Positions 1 to 8,707 of a DNA stretch of 37,464 nt are shown here, one piece after another. The position numbers were made by a program, and so were the translations under genes. Positions within the stretch are counted from its first letter, which is position 1, and each line of letters begins with the position of its first letter. The DNA comes from Gallionellaceae bacterium (GTDB taxonomy: Bacteria > Pseudomonadota > Gammaproteobacteria > Burkholderiales > Gallionellaceae). The notes beneath the pieces are model-generated. The model was not told the DNA's origin and ran no database searches. It was given only the letters and a program-made list of their open reading frames with translations. The DNA lies in assembly GCA_004297065.1 (NCBI GenBank), contig SCUU01000102.1, forward strand, positions 1 to 37,464, in the 5' to 3' direction.

Positions 1-378
1 GAGTAATGTCGGCGCCTCGCATATCGCATCCTGCTTTCGTTTTAATTCGTCTCCACCATTAACGTATGTCCCTTGGTTTTGTGGACACGCTTGGGGGATA
101 AATTCAACAAACTGTTAGAGGGGGTTTCGATTTTGACTGTAAGCCTTGCTGTACTTGGCTTTGGATAAAAACTAACCCCTCCCAGCCTCCCCTTGTCAGG
201 GGAGGAGGCTAGCGGTGTTCTGCTGGTTTTTGAATAAATCAGCGTCTCCTTAGCCATTCGTCTGCCGCGCATCCGCTTTGTGCCGTTTATCCTGTTCCAT
301 CATCCACTTGTCAGATGTCGGTGGTAATGTAAAAGTTGAAAACCTAATATCCGTCCAACCAAAAGAGGGGGTTTTGCC
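1..378. other. Non-coding stretch upstream of the pilus operon
   Basis: I see no convincing gene here. The only open frame of note is a 76-codon minus-strand frame with no recognisable domain, and it runs through a palindromic repeat (184-210). The last bases before 379 hold a purine-rich ribosome binding site (AGAGGGGG, about 8 nt before the ATG). I searched for a sigma-54 GG-N10-GC promoter, which often drives pilin genes, and for a good sigma-70 pair. I found neither with confidence. Confidence 0.5.
184..210. repeat. Small GC-rich palindromic repeat
   Basis: The sequence CCTCCCCT, a short loop, then AGGGGAGG forms an 8-bp hairpin. A close relative lies at 8629-8651, also in an intergenic gap, and C-rich sequence of the same style is found at 28500-28620. 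I infer a dispersed REP-like intergenic repeat. It has no T-tract and is not a typical terminator. Confidence 0.5.
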
Positions 379-825
379 ATGAAGCGTAATAAAGGGTTCA
401 GTTTGATCGAGTTGATGGTCGTTGTGGCGATTATCGGAATTTTGTCGGCGATTGCCGTGCCGATGTATGGCGACTACGTCATGCGTGGAAAGTTGACCGA
501 AGCATTTTCAACATTGGCCGATATGCGCGTGAGAATGGAGCAGTATTATCAGGATAACCGCAATTATGGTTCGACTGCCACCGCTTGCGGATTGGCGATG
601 CCGACCGCCCCCAATGTCAAATATTTTACCTACACTTGTAACTGGGGGGCAGGCGGAACCGCCAGCCAGTCTTACACGATCACGGCCACGGGCGTCGCAT
701 CGCAGGGGGCGGGCAGCTTTGTTTACACCGTCAATGAATCGAATGCGAAGGCAACAACCGGAACTCCGGCAGGCTGGACTGCCAACGCGGGGTGCTGGGT
801 AAGCAAGAAGGACGGATCGTGCTAA
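379..825 (+). CDS. pilE: Type IV pilin-like protein (PilE family)
   Basis: A 148-residue prepilin. The N-terminus MKRNKG/FSLIE is a short basic leader followed by the prepilin peptidase (PilD) site, with Gly at -1, Phe at +1 and Glu at +5, and then the long hydrophobic N-terminal helix. The rest is a small globular pilin head. Cys pairs near residues 70-85 and at the extreme C-terminus fit the disulfide-bounded D region. PilE-type proteins are minor pilins that help prime pilus assembly at the inner membrane and enter the fibre. It is the first gene of a tight pilus operon; its stop overlaps the start of fimT by 7 nt. In the well-known Pseudomonas cluster pilE comes last, so its leading position is a small oddity. 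It could instead be a major pilin copy, but the minor-pilin neighbourhood argues against that. Confidence 0.85.
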   Translation: MKRNKGFSLIELMVVVAIIGILSAIAVPMYGDYVMRGKLTEAFSTLADMRVRMEQYYQDNRNYGSTATACGLAMPTAPNVKYFTYTCNWGAGGTASQSYTITATGVASQGAGSFVYTVNESNAKATTGTPAGWTANAGCWVSKKDGSC

Positions 826-1379
826 TTGCTGGCCGACAATTCGGATTGTCCCTGGTGGAGATGATGGTTGCGGTCGTTATCCTCGGGATAATGATCGCTG
901 CCGCACTGCCGAGCTATCGCGGTTGGTCGGAAAATACGCAGATCCGCACTGCGGCCGAGTCCGTGCTGAGCGGTTTGCAGTTGGCGCGTGCGGAAGCCGC
1001 TCGGCGCAATACGAATGTGAGTTTCGCGGTCAACGGGAATAACTGGAGCGTCAATGTCCAGGCAACTGGCGCTGCGAGCGATGCGTTCTACACGCCCGCT
1101 GCCACCGTGCAAAGCAGGAATGGGACCGAAGGTACGCGGCATGCGCTGATTACGGCAACGCAGAATGCAATTACCTTCAACGGGTCGGGGCGCGTCACTC
1201 CCACCCCGGCAGCGAGCAGCGTTTTTGCAGTGACTAACCCTACGGGGGGCGCTTGCGCCACATCCGCAAATTTGAGTGGTATGCGCTGCCTGAATGTGGT
1301 GGTGGAGCCGGGAGGCAAAATCTGGATGTGCGATCCGGCATTGAACGGCAGCGGCAACCCTCAGGCGTGTGCCCCATGA
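819..1379 (+). CDS. fimT: Minor pilin FimT/FimU (GspH-type pseudopilin)
   Basis: The product is 186 residues from the GTG at 819. I prefer this to the upstream GTG at 792 because AAGAAGGA lies about 7-8 nt ahead of it, and it gives a normal prepilin leader (about 9 residues) ending in Gly before LSLVEMM. The hydrophobic helix follows, then a GspH/FimT-type beta-rich domain. A typical segment of this family, with LQLARAEAARRN near residues 50-60, is visible. FimT/FimU is a minor pilin of the assembly-priming complex, inserted in the inner membrane before pilus incorporation; some members bind DNA during transformation. It overlaps pilE upstream by 7 nt and pilV downstream by ATGA, implying translational coupling. 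Confidence 0.87.
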   Translation: MLIAGRQFGLSLVEMMVAVVILGIMIAAALPSYRGWSENTQIRTAAESVLSGLQLARAEAARRNTNVSFAVNGNNWSVNVQATGAASDAFYTPAATVQSRNGTEGTRHALITATQNAITFNGSGRVTPTPAASSVFAVTNPTGGACATSANLSGMRCLNVVVEPGGKIWMCDPALNGSGNPQACAP

Positions 1380-1837
1380 AGACTTCCCTATTGCATCGGC
1401 AGCAGGGCGCAATGCTTCTGGAAGCGTTGATGGGACTATTGATTTTCTCGATAGGCATTCTCGGTATGGTCGGCATGCAGGCGGCCTCGATTCAGAATAC
1501 CGCAGCCGCAAGCTACCGCACCGAAGCGAGTTACCTCACGAATCAGATAATCGGCACCATGTGGGCCGACAAAGCCAATCTGGCCGCGTACTCGTTGAAT
1601 GCGGGCGGCGCGCGTTGTGCGGCAGGCGCAAGCAACACGGCCAACCCGAGTTTGGCCGCTTGGTTGCAGAACGACGTGTCGCGTTTGCCCGGCAATGCCT
1701 CCGCTGCATCCGGCCTGCAGGGCTTGCAGCAGCAAATTGTGATCGGGGCAAACAATGTGGTTACAGTGACCTTGTGCTGGCAGGCGCCTAAAGATGCCAA
1801 CCCCCACAACTTTGTTGCCACGGCACAGATCAATTGA
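1376..1837 (+). CDS. pilV: Minor pilin PilV
   Basis: A 153-residue prepilin. The start at 1376 overlaps the fimT stop in an ATGA and gives a leader ending Gly before AMLLEALMGLLIF. Ala at +1 and Glu at +5 are acceptable to prepilin peptidase. The LLEALMGLLIFSIGILGMVGMQ helix is highly typical of PilV. The frame is open upstream to 1253, but that part overlaps fimT and gives no leader. PilV works with PilW, PilX and FimU in the complex that starts pilus polymerisation and carries PilY1. The downstream pilW begins 8 nt after the stop. Confidence 0.88.
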   Translation: MKTSLLHRQQGAMLLEALMGLLIFSIGILGMVGMQAASIQNTAAASYRTEASYLTNQIIGTMWADKANLAAYSLNAGGARCAAGASNTANPSLAAWLQNDVSRLPGNASAASGLQGLQQQIVIGANNVVTVTLCWQAPKDANPHNFVATAQIN

Positions 1838-1845
1838 GGCGCATC

Positions 1846-3078
1846 ATGGCGAACAGAACCGGCTACAAATGGATGCAGATGCGGGGGGCAGCCTCAGGTT
1901 TCAGTCTCGTGGAAATCATGGTGGGGATGGTGGTGGGCCTGATTACCATCATCGTCATCATGCAGTCTTTCGCTGCCTTTGAGGGGCAAAAGCGGACGAC
2001 CTCCTCCGGGTCGGACACGCAGGAGAACGGCTTGATCGCCCTGCAAGCAATAGAGGGGGATGCGCGCACCGCCGGGTATGGTTTGCTCACGCCTAAAGGT
2101 TTGGCTTGTACCTCAATGAATTATTACGAGGAGGGGGTAACTGCCGTGCCTGCGTCCGCTCCGGTTGCGCCTGTGGCGGTAGTCGACGGCGGTGCGGCAG
2201 GCGGCTCGGATACGCTGGTATTTACCGCCGCGACTTCACCCATTGCGGGCATGCCATCCAAGCTGAACGCCGATATGCAGACTGCACAGGCGGACGTTTA
2301 CATCGATAATTCTGTCGGATTCAATGTGGATAGGGATTTGTATTTGGTGGCCGCCCCCATTTTGTCTCCCGGAGTCGGGGCAGTAGAAACTCCCTGTTCC
2401 AGAATGGGCTATACCGAGAGGTGTCCTGCGGATACCGCGCTGCCGGAAGTGGCGTGTCCCGGAAAGGCTTTCCTTAGCGCGTCATCGCCCGTTGCGGTTT
2501 ACAACTCCTCGGATCCCAATTTTTTTCAGGCTGCGACATATCCGGCAAACAGCGGATTCGTAATCAATCTCGGTAGCGGGCTGAACGGTGCGGCAGGGTT
2601 TGCGCGCGCGCAGTACAGCGTGGTCAATACAGATTTGGTGGCGACAGATATGTCGCACATGGTCGCGCGAAATAGCGTAGTGCTGTCCGGCAATATTGTG
2701 AATATGCAGGTGCAGTATGGCGTAGCTCCCATCAATCCCCAGCCGGGAGCAAGCTCGCAGGCTGTCAATTGCTGGACGGATGCGCGGGGGAATGCCTGCA
2801 ATTCCGGCAGCGGCAACTGGGCCGCTCCGAATGCGTCCGACATCATGCGCATCAAGGCGATCCGCATTGCCATCGTGGCGCGTAGCTCATTGCGGGAAAG
2901 ACCTGCCACTCCCGGTGCCGCTTGCGACGCCACGACCGTTGCGCCGATTTCATGGGCGGGCGGCCCAACGATAGACCTGACCCCGAACGACACCGCTACC
3001 GACCAATGGCAATGCCATCGCTACCGCGTGTATCAGACCATCATCCCATTGAGGAACGTGATATGGGCAAATATCTAA
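1846..3078 (+). CDS. pilW: Minor pilin PilW
   Basis: A 410-residue prepilin starting at ATG 1846. GAGG lies 6 nt upstream; an in-frame TTG at 1834 would overlap pilV and lacks a good ribosome binding site. The leader is rather long (about 18 residues) and ends Gly before FSLVEIMVGMVVGL, the classical PilW helix, followed by a large mostly beta head. PilW is a core minor pilin that, with PilX, links PilV/FimU to PilY1. The length is at the upper end for the family. The stop overlaps the next gene, pilX, by 16 nt. Confidence 0.88.
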   Translation: MANRTGYKWMQMRGAASGFSLVEIMVGMVVGLITIIVIMQSFAAFEGQKRTTSSGSDTQENGLIALQAIEGDARTAGYGLLTPKGLACTSMNYYEEGVTAVPASAPVAPVAVVDGGAAGGSDTLVFTAATSPIAGMPSKLNADMQTAQADVYIDNSVGFNVDRDLYLVAAPILSPGVGAVETPCSRMGYTERCPADTALPEVACPGKAFLSASSPVAVYNSSDPNFFQAATYPANSGFVINLGSGLNGAAGFARAQYSVVNTDLVATDMSHMVARNSVVLSGNIVNMQVQYGVAPINPQPGASSQAVNCWTDARGNACNSGSGNWAAPNASDIMRIKAIRIAIVARSSLRERPATPGAACDATTVAPISWAGGPTIDLTPNDTATDQWQCHRYRVYQTIIPLRNVIWANI

Positions 3079-3722
3079 CCTCTATGCCTCCGGCAAAACG
3101 CCAGCGCGGCGTAGTGCTGTTTATCGCGCTTATCGCCTTGGTGGCGATGACCTTGGCGGGGCTTGCGCTGATGCGTTCGGTGGATACGGCAAACGTGATT
3201 GCGGGCAATTTCGCTTTCAAGGAATCGACCGTGCATGCCACAGATATCGGAACGGAGAATGCGGTAGCGGGCCTGGCCGCTATCGTTGGAGGGGCGGGCA
3301 ACGTTGCCAAAGCGTCTACCACCGCCTCGCCCATTCAATACTTTCCCGTGTGGCGGAACTTGAATGCGGCAGGGCAACCTATACCCGAACCGGTAAGCGC
3401 GCAAGGCTTGTCGCCTAACGTGGATTGGTCTGCCGTCAAAAAAGCGCCCATTAACGACCAGAGTGGCAACTACACCGGCAATGACGTCCAGACGGTTATT
3501 GAACGCATGTGCGATCCGATCCCGTCCAGCCCGAACGGGCCGGTACAGACCAACCGTAGCGACGTAACCGATTACTGTGTGACTGTGCCGCAATGCAGTC
3601 CGGGTGTTTCCATCAACACGCCGCCGTTCTGTGTGGCAGGGGATATCAATTACCGTATCACCACACGGGTGACGGGGCCGCGCGGCACGATTAGCGTCGT
3701 GCAGAGCGTCGTCACTATGTAG
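3063..3722 (+). CDS. pilX: Pilus assembly protein PilX
   Basis: 219 residues from ATG 3063, chosen because TTGAGGAACG lies just upstream; the open frame extends further 5' but inside pilW. The N-terminus has a basic stretch (PAKRQRG), then [34 protein letters not shown], the PilX N-terminal signature. This is a non-standard prepilin-like membrane anchor, often lacking the Glu-5 of normal pilins. PilX belongs to the minor-pilin complex and in several species influences adhesion and aggregation. It is followed after 14 nt by pilY1 with an AGGAGGT ribosome binding site. Confidence 0.85.
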   Translation: MGKYLTSMPPAKRQRGVVLFIALIALVAMTLAGLALMRSVDTANVIAGNFAFKESTVHATDIGTENAVAGLAAIVGGAGNVAKASTTASPIQYFPVWRNLNAAGQPIPEPVSAQGLSPNVDWSAVKKAPINDQSGNYTGNDVQTVIERMCDPIPSSPNGPVQTNRSDVTDYCVTVPQCSPGVSINTPPFCVAGDINYRITTRVTGPRGTISVVQSVVTM

Positions 3723-3736
3723 CGCAGGAGGTCATT

Positions 3737-6700
3737 ATGAAGCTGAAACAATTTGTCCAGATGATCCTGTTGGCTAGCGTTGCTGCCAATGTGCAGGCGG
3801 TGACAATCTCGGACACGCCGATGGCGGTAAAGAATACCGCCAAATCCAACATCATGTTCACGGTAGATAACTCCGGCGGGATGGATGTGGACGTGTTGCT
3901 GACGACCTATAACTCCATGTATTACGAAACCGGTGTTACGCCGACCAATAATCCCTATAACCTCAACGGCAACTTTTATCTTTTGCCATCTGGATACCGC
4001 GAATCGCAGGGGTTGTCGGCGAGCGAGAAGCAGATGCTGGAAGGCGATTTGAATAGCCCCGACGCGAATCACTGGCGAGTGCGCAATTACCAATATAACG
4101 CGCAGTATTACAACCCTTTCAAGGTATATCAGCCTTGGCCGGGAACGAATATCAACGGCCTGCCTTTTCCCCAGGCAAACGAGACTCGCGCTCTTCTGAC
4201 TTCCCCCTTTATGGGAAGCGGGACGGCGATCGATCTAACGCAGACCATGACAAGTAATGTGGCGAGTAACTTTTATCAGAGCGGCGTCAGTGTTGCTTGG
4301 GTTCCGCCCCAAGCGCACACCTTTCTAAGCACAACAGGTGCAGATAGTACGTTTACAACGGGCGGACGCTTTTACGACAGCACCTGGTACCCGGCGGTCT
4401 ATTACAACTGGGTGGATGCGTCGCAATATGTATCCTCGATCACGGTACCTGCCGGTGGCGGGGGAAGCGGCTACACGTCGGCACCGACAGTAATAATCAA
4501 TGGGGGTGCCGCACCCGCCGGAGGTACCTTGGCGACGGCGACGGCGACCATCACAGGAGGTGTCGTTACGGCGATCACAGTGACCTCACCCGGATCGGGA
4601 TATGCCACGGCACCCGCAGTCGCTTTCTCGGGCGGCGGGGGGAGCGGTGCGACCGCAACGGCGAACGTGGGCGGCAACGGCGTCATGGACGTGGGGGAAG
4701 GAGTGCGTTACGAGATTAAAAATCCTGCTGTGTTTGGCGGGTGTACGCCGACGGATACTGCCGCGAAGATACCCGGTTGTGCTCCTGCCTGTGCGCTTGG
4801 CGTGAGCGCGCCATTTCCCGCCTGTCATCCGGCAACCTATCCGAACGGCAATACCTATGCGCAGGAGATTCAGAATTTCGCCAATTGGTTTCAGTATTAC
4901 CGTACCCCGCTGTTGTCCTTGCAGGGAGCATTGGGTAAACAGATAGAGACGCTGGGCGGTTCTAACGCGGGATTGATCAATTTGCAGTCGAAAATTGATT
5001 CGCCGTATTTGGCCATGCCCACTGGGGGATCGGGCTATCAATTTTTCGGTACGGTGGAAGACATGTCTGTGCCGGGCAACGTGACCCGGTTGCGCAATAA
5101 TTTGTATGCGATTCAGCCGAGTTTGTCCGACTGGCGTCAGCCTATTCATGAGCGCTTGCGCACCGTTTATGATTACTTCCGCGAAAGTACACCGCAAAAT
5201 GGCCATGCCGCGCCGCCGATCCAATACGCCTGCCAGCAGAATTTTCACGTGCTTGCAACGCCGGGGTTCCTGTTTGAGAATGGTCCGGGGGCGACAGGAT
5301 TCAAGAATTACTTTACCGGCCATACCCCCACCGGAATTCCGACAGCCAATTACGACGGAAACAAAGGGGTGCCCTATGCGGACGCCTATGACGATACTAT
5401 CGCGGATTGGGCGGGATATTTTTACAACCAGAACCTGCGTCCCGATATAGCGCCAGGCACCCCTCCGGCCACCCCTCTGGGACCGGTGCCGCTTACCCCA
5501 TCCGTACATGAAGACAATTCTTATCCGCACTTGACCCAGTATGTGATGGCACCGGGTGCGCAACCGACTTTGCAGAGCACCGGGCGCATGAACGGTACGG
5601 TTCTGGAGAAATTGAACCCGATGACCGTTGACCCATGGACAGTTACGCCTTCAATTACATGGCCGCAGCCGGTGTTTGTGGATCAAAGCACCGTGGATGA
5701 CTTATGGCATGCCACCGTCAACGGCAGGGGCAAGTTCGTGAATGACACCGATATTTATGGCGGGTTGAAGACGGTATTGAACGATATCTTCGGTCGCGTC
5801 GGTGCTTCTGCTGCGGTGGCGGTGAGCAATGCGAATATCAGTCCGGGAGACAATTTTTCTTACGCGTCGAGCTACAACTCGGGCAACTGGACGGGTGACC
5901 TGCAGTCCTATCCGATTGACTTGGCGACTGGCGCGGCGAGCTCCACCCCGCGTTGGATACCTTCGGCGCAACTCCAGTTGGACGCCTTGGTCCAGGCCAC
6001 CAGCCGCACGATAGCGACATACAACGGTACGAGCGGAATACCGTTCCGCTGGTCTTGTGCGGCACCTGCAACTTGTATCAACGCGACCATGCAGGCTTTA
6101 CTCAATTCACCCATGAGCCCCCCAGGCACGGCGGACGGTGCCGATGTGCTGGCGTTCCTGCGCGGCGATCGCCTATATGAAGGAATTCGCTACCGTACCC
6201 GCGGCCACATTTTGGGCGACATTGTCAATGCGGAACCGGTGATTTTGCGCGAACCCCAATTCGGATATGCCGATCCCGGATACACGAGTTACAAGACCAA
6301 CTACTCGCGGACCAACCCGCGCAAGAAAGTGGTGTTCCAGGCCGCCAATGACGGCATGATGCATGCCTTCGATGCGGGCAACGGTGCCGAGTTGTGGGCG
6401 TATGTTCCGGGCTTGCTGTTTAGTTCCCGCTTGGCGGCTTATCCGAGCACCAGCACTCTGGTCAATTTGAGTTTACGTACCGGCTTCTCGCATTTGTACA
6501 TGGTGGACGGCACGCCGGTGGCGGGAGACGCGGATTTCGACAATACGCGTTTCGGCACGAAAAGCAGCCCGGATTGGCGTGCGCTTCTGGTCGGCGGTTT
6601 GAACAAGGGCGGTTACGGCTACTACGCCTTGGACGTTACCGTGCCGGATAAAGCCAGCAACGCTTCGATTACCGCGTTGACCGAGGCGGAATTGGCGGCC

Positions 6701-7765
6701 AAGGTGTTGTGGGAATTTCCGAAGTTCGCATCGCCCAATCCCAATATCGGACGCAGCTACGGCAAACCCTACATCACCAAAACGAAGGCGGCGGGCTGGG
6801 TGGTATTGCTCACCTCCGGGTATAACAACGGAACCGATACCGGGGGGGACGGCAATGGTCATTTGTTTGTGCTGGACGCCAAGACGGGAGCGTTAATCAA
6901 AGACATTCCGACCACTGTGGCGGGTACGGCGGCGGGCACGTCAGCCGCCCCCAGCGGATTGGGGCAAATCGTCGGCTATTCGGATAATGCTTATCGGGAC
7001 AACACGGTCAAATTTGTTTACGGGGGCGACCTGCTGGGCAATGTGTGGCGTTTTGATTTGACCGGTGCCGCGATCTCCGACTGGAAAGTGGATTTGCTCA
7101 CACAACTGCTGGATGCGACCGGCACGCCGCAACCGATTACGACGACGCCGGCATTGGCGCTGGCAAACGGCAAACGCATGGTGTTTGTAGGGACGGGACA
7201 GTATCTGAGCGATGCCGATGTGACGAATACGCAGACGCAGAGTATGTACGGGCTGATTGATGCCTACGACCCGACGACTCCAGGTGTGTCGGCTACGATT
7301 GCGCCGCTGCGCAGCCAATTGAACCAGCAGCAGTTGGCGGCTACCAGCGCGACGTCGCGCACTATTACGCTGCAGACCGGGGTGGCTGCACCCAAAGGGT
7401 GGTATGTGGATTTCACCCTGACGAGCAAAGAGCGCGTAGTGACCGACCCGGCGATCGTGGTTAGCTCGCTGGTATTTACGACCAACATCCCCAGCAATGC
7501 AAACCCATGCAAGCCGGGCGGATCAAGCTGGTTTTACAGCATCGATTTCGCGACCGGGGGAATGATTGCCAACAGTACGGAAGCGGGCAAGTTCCTGGGG
7601 GATTCTCTTGCCAGCCGACCCATTCTGGTAAAGCTGCCGGACGGTAGCATTGAAGCCCTGGTGCGCCAGTCGGATGCAACAACAACTTCGCGAGGCGTTG
7701 TTGCGGGTGCGAGTTCCGGGGTCGCGCGGCGGGTTTCCTGGCGCGAAATCCGGCAGCAGCAGTGA
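3737..7765 (+). CDS. pilY1: Type IV pilus tip adhesin/assembly factor PilY1
   Basis: 1342 residues with a Sec signal peptide ([21 protein letters not shown]). The N-terminal part starts like the von Willebrand A region of PilY1, but its metal motif reads DNSGG instead of DxSxS, so a working MIDAS is doubtful. Around residues 235-315 sits a Gly/Ala/Thr-rich insert with two copies of a GSGYxxAPxV repeat. The C-terminal half (about 770-1340) is the conserved PilY1/PilC beta-propeller: [14 protein letters not shown], then [11 protein letters not shown], which resembles the EF-hand-like calcium loop known to control pilus retraction in this family, and the ending RRVSWREIR. PilY1 is secreted, caps the pilus tip and works with the minor pilins encoded just upstream. 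An AGGAGGT ribosome binding site precedes the ATG. Confidence 0.92.
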   Translation: MKLKQFVQMILLASVAANVQAVTISDTPMAVKNTAKSNIMFTVDNSGGMDVDVLLTTYNSMYYETGVTPTNNPYNLNGNFYLLPSGYRESQGLSASEKQMLEGDLNSPDANHWRVRNYQYNAQYYNPFKVYQPWPGTNINGLPFPQANETRALLTSPFMGSGTAIDLTQTMTSNVASNFYQSGVSVAWVPPQAHTFLSTTGADSTFTTGGRFYDSTWYPAVYYNWVDASQYVSSITVPAGGGGSGYTSAPTVIINGGAAPAGGTLATATATITGGVVTAITVTSPGSGYATAPAVAFSGGGGSGATATANVGGNGVMDVGEGVRYEIKNPAVFGGCTPTDTAAKIPGCAPACALGVSAPFPACHPATYPNGNTYAQEIQNFANWFQYYRTPLLSLQGALGKQIETLGGSNAGLINLQSKIDSPYLAMPTGGSGYQFFGTVEDMSVPGNVTRLRNNLYAIQPSLSDWRQPIHERLRTVYDYFRESTPQNGHAAPPIQYACQQNFHVLATPGFLFENGPGATGFKNYFTGHTPTGIPTANYDGNKGVPYADAYDDTIADWAGYFYNQNLRPDIAPGTPPATPLGPVPLTPSVHEDNSYPHLTQYVMAPGAQPTLQSTGRMNGTVLEKLNPMTVDPWTVTPSITWPQPVFVDQSTVDDLWHATVNGRGKFVNDTDIYGGLKTVLNDIFGRVGASAAVAVSNANISPGDNFSYASSYNSGNWTGDLQSYPIDLATGAASSTPRWIPSAQLQLDALVQATSRTIATYNGTSGIPFRWSCAAPATCINATMQALLNSPMSPPGTADGADVLAFLRGDRLYEGIRYRTRGHILGDIVNAEPVILREPQFGYADPGYTSYKTNYSRTNPRKKVVFQAANDGMMHAFDAGNGAELWAYVPGLLFSSRLAAYPSTSTLVNLSLRTGFSHLYMVDGTPVAGDADFDNTRFGTKSSPDWRALLVGGLNKGGYGYYALDVTVPDKASNASITALTEAELAAKVLWEFPKFASPNPNIGRSYGKPYITKTKAAGWVVLLTSGYNNGTDTGGDGNGHLFVLDAKTGALIKDIPTTVAGTAAGTSAAPSGLGQIVGYSDNAYRDNTVKFVYGGDLLGNVWRFDLTGAAISDWKVDLLTQLLDATGTPQPITTTPALALANGKRMVFVGTGQYLSDADVTNTQTQSMYGLIDAYDPTTPGVSATIAPLRSQLNQQQLAATSATSRTITLQTGVAAPKGWYVDFTLTSKERVVTDPAIVVSSLVFTTNIPSNANPCKPGGSSWFYSIDFATGGMIANSTEAGKFLGDSLASRPILVKLPDGSIEALVRQSDATTTSRGVVAGASSGVARRVSWREIRQQQ

Positions 7766-8026
7766 TGATGATGGCATGGGAATTGCGAATTGACGGGCGT
7801 AACTGGTCGCGTGACGATAAGTGCAATAGTTGCATGGCCGATGTAGTGGATTTTGTGATGGTTTGCCAGTGCGGCATGACGTAGATGGGCAGGCCGTGAC
7901 AGAATTGGTCAGGAGACTGGCCAAAAACAGGTGCTTGCGGCGAGTGGGGCCTGTTGTGATAGCAAGTGGTGTTTAGGCATCTCGCCTGATTGCAGTTGTT
8001 TATTAACTTTGGAATGGAGACGAATC

Positions 8027-8542
8027 ATGTTCAAAAAGAAAGCTATCTTAGTTGCAATGACAACCGCGTTGTTGATGTCCGGTACGGGCGCAACCCTCGC
8101 CGCAATTCAATCTGGTGGTGCGGGTAGCCCAACAGGTGGTGGCAGCCCAACAGGCGGCGGGACAACCGCTGGCGGGACGGCTACTTCCCCTGCTTCTCCC
8201 GGTAGCCTGAGCAAGAAAAAGGCATTGAAGGCCAGCTCTGCGGCTTGCCAGGAAGCCAAAAAGAAAGTGGATAACGACGTCAAGGAAGAAAGCGACAAGC
8301 GCGCCGAAGACGACACCAAGGTGGCAAAGAAAAAAGTGTTGGGCCACCACAGCCACGATGGTAAAAGTCGTCCAGACACCGGCAAGGACGACGACCGCCA
8401 TGCCAAGCACGCCAAGCATGTTGAGGAAAAACGTTCTGCCTGCGGCGACAACGATGCGGACGATGGCAAAGAAAACGACAAGAAGGACGACGAAACGAAG
8501 TCCAAAGAGCACGAAAAGAAACGCAGCGAATCCCGTGACTAA
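8027..8542 (+). CDS. Exported, extremely charged Lys/Asp/Glu-rich protein, function unknown
   Basis: 171 residues from ATG 8027, preceded by GGAATGGAGA; an upstream in-frame start at 7931 would bury the signal peptide. The N-terminus MFKKKAILVAMTTALLMSGTGATLAA is a clear Sec signal. A Gly/Ser/Thr/Pro spacer follows (SPTGGG repeated), then a polyampholyte of Lys, Asp, Glu and His with only two Cys (one in SAACQEA, one in SACGDN). I recognise no family. The composition suggests a disordered or coiled periplasmic or extracellular protein, conceivably binding cations or surfaces. It lies after pilY1 but is separated by about 260 nt and has its own terminator, so it is probably a separate unit. 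Confidence 0.75.
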   Translation: MFKKKAILVAMTTALLMSGTGATLAAIQSGGAGSPTGGGSPTGGGTTAGGTATSPASPGSLSKKKALKASSAACQEAKKKVDNDVKEESDKRAEDDTKVAKKKVLGHHSHDGKSRPDTGKDDDRHAKHAKHVEEKRSACGDNDADDGKENDKKDDETKSKEHEKKRSESRD

Positions 8543-8565
8543 GTTTTAGGGATCGCCGGTTAGAG

Positions 8566-8589
8566 CCCCCAGTTCGCTGGGGGTTTTTT
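8566..8589 (+). terminator. Rho-independent terminator
   Basis: A perfect 7-bp stem (CCCCCAG / CTGGGGG) with a TTCG loop is followed directly by six T residues. It lies 24 nt after the stop of the charged-protein gene and ends that transcript. Confidence 0.93.
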
Positions 8590-8628
8590 ATTCTTGAACC
8601 CAGATAGTTCATTAGAGCCGAGCCAGTT

Positions 8629-8651
8629 CCTTCCCCTTGCAGGGGGAGGGG
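8629..8651. repeat. Small GC-rich palindromic repeat
   Basis: CCTTCCCCTTGCAGGGGGAGGGG is an imperfect palindrome related to the repeat at 184-210. It is bounded by CATTAGA (8610-8616) and TCTAATG (8663-8669), a further short inverted pair. It is probably a dispersed intergenic repeat. Confidence 0.45.
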
Positions 8652-8707
8652 ATGCCGCAGTTTCTAATGGATTATCCGGGTTGAAATAAGTTTTCGTCGA
8701 GACAGCT

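Noticed and set aside
42-272. 76-codon minus-strand frame before the pilus operon
   Set aside because: It runs through a palindromic repeat, has no domain and no clear ribosome binding site.
4586-5563. 325-codon minus-strand frame within pilY1
   Set aside because: No recognisable domain or ribosome binding site, and the opposite strand encodes a convincing PilY1.
7905-7924. Hairpin TTGGTCAG-GAGA-CTGGCCAA after pilY1
   Set aside because: Eight pairs (one G-T) with a GNRA-type loop but no T-tract on either strand; not enough to call a terminator or regulatory RNA.
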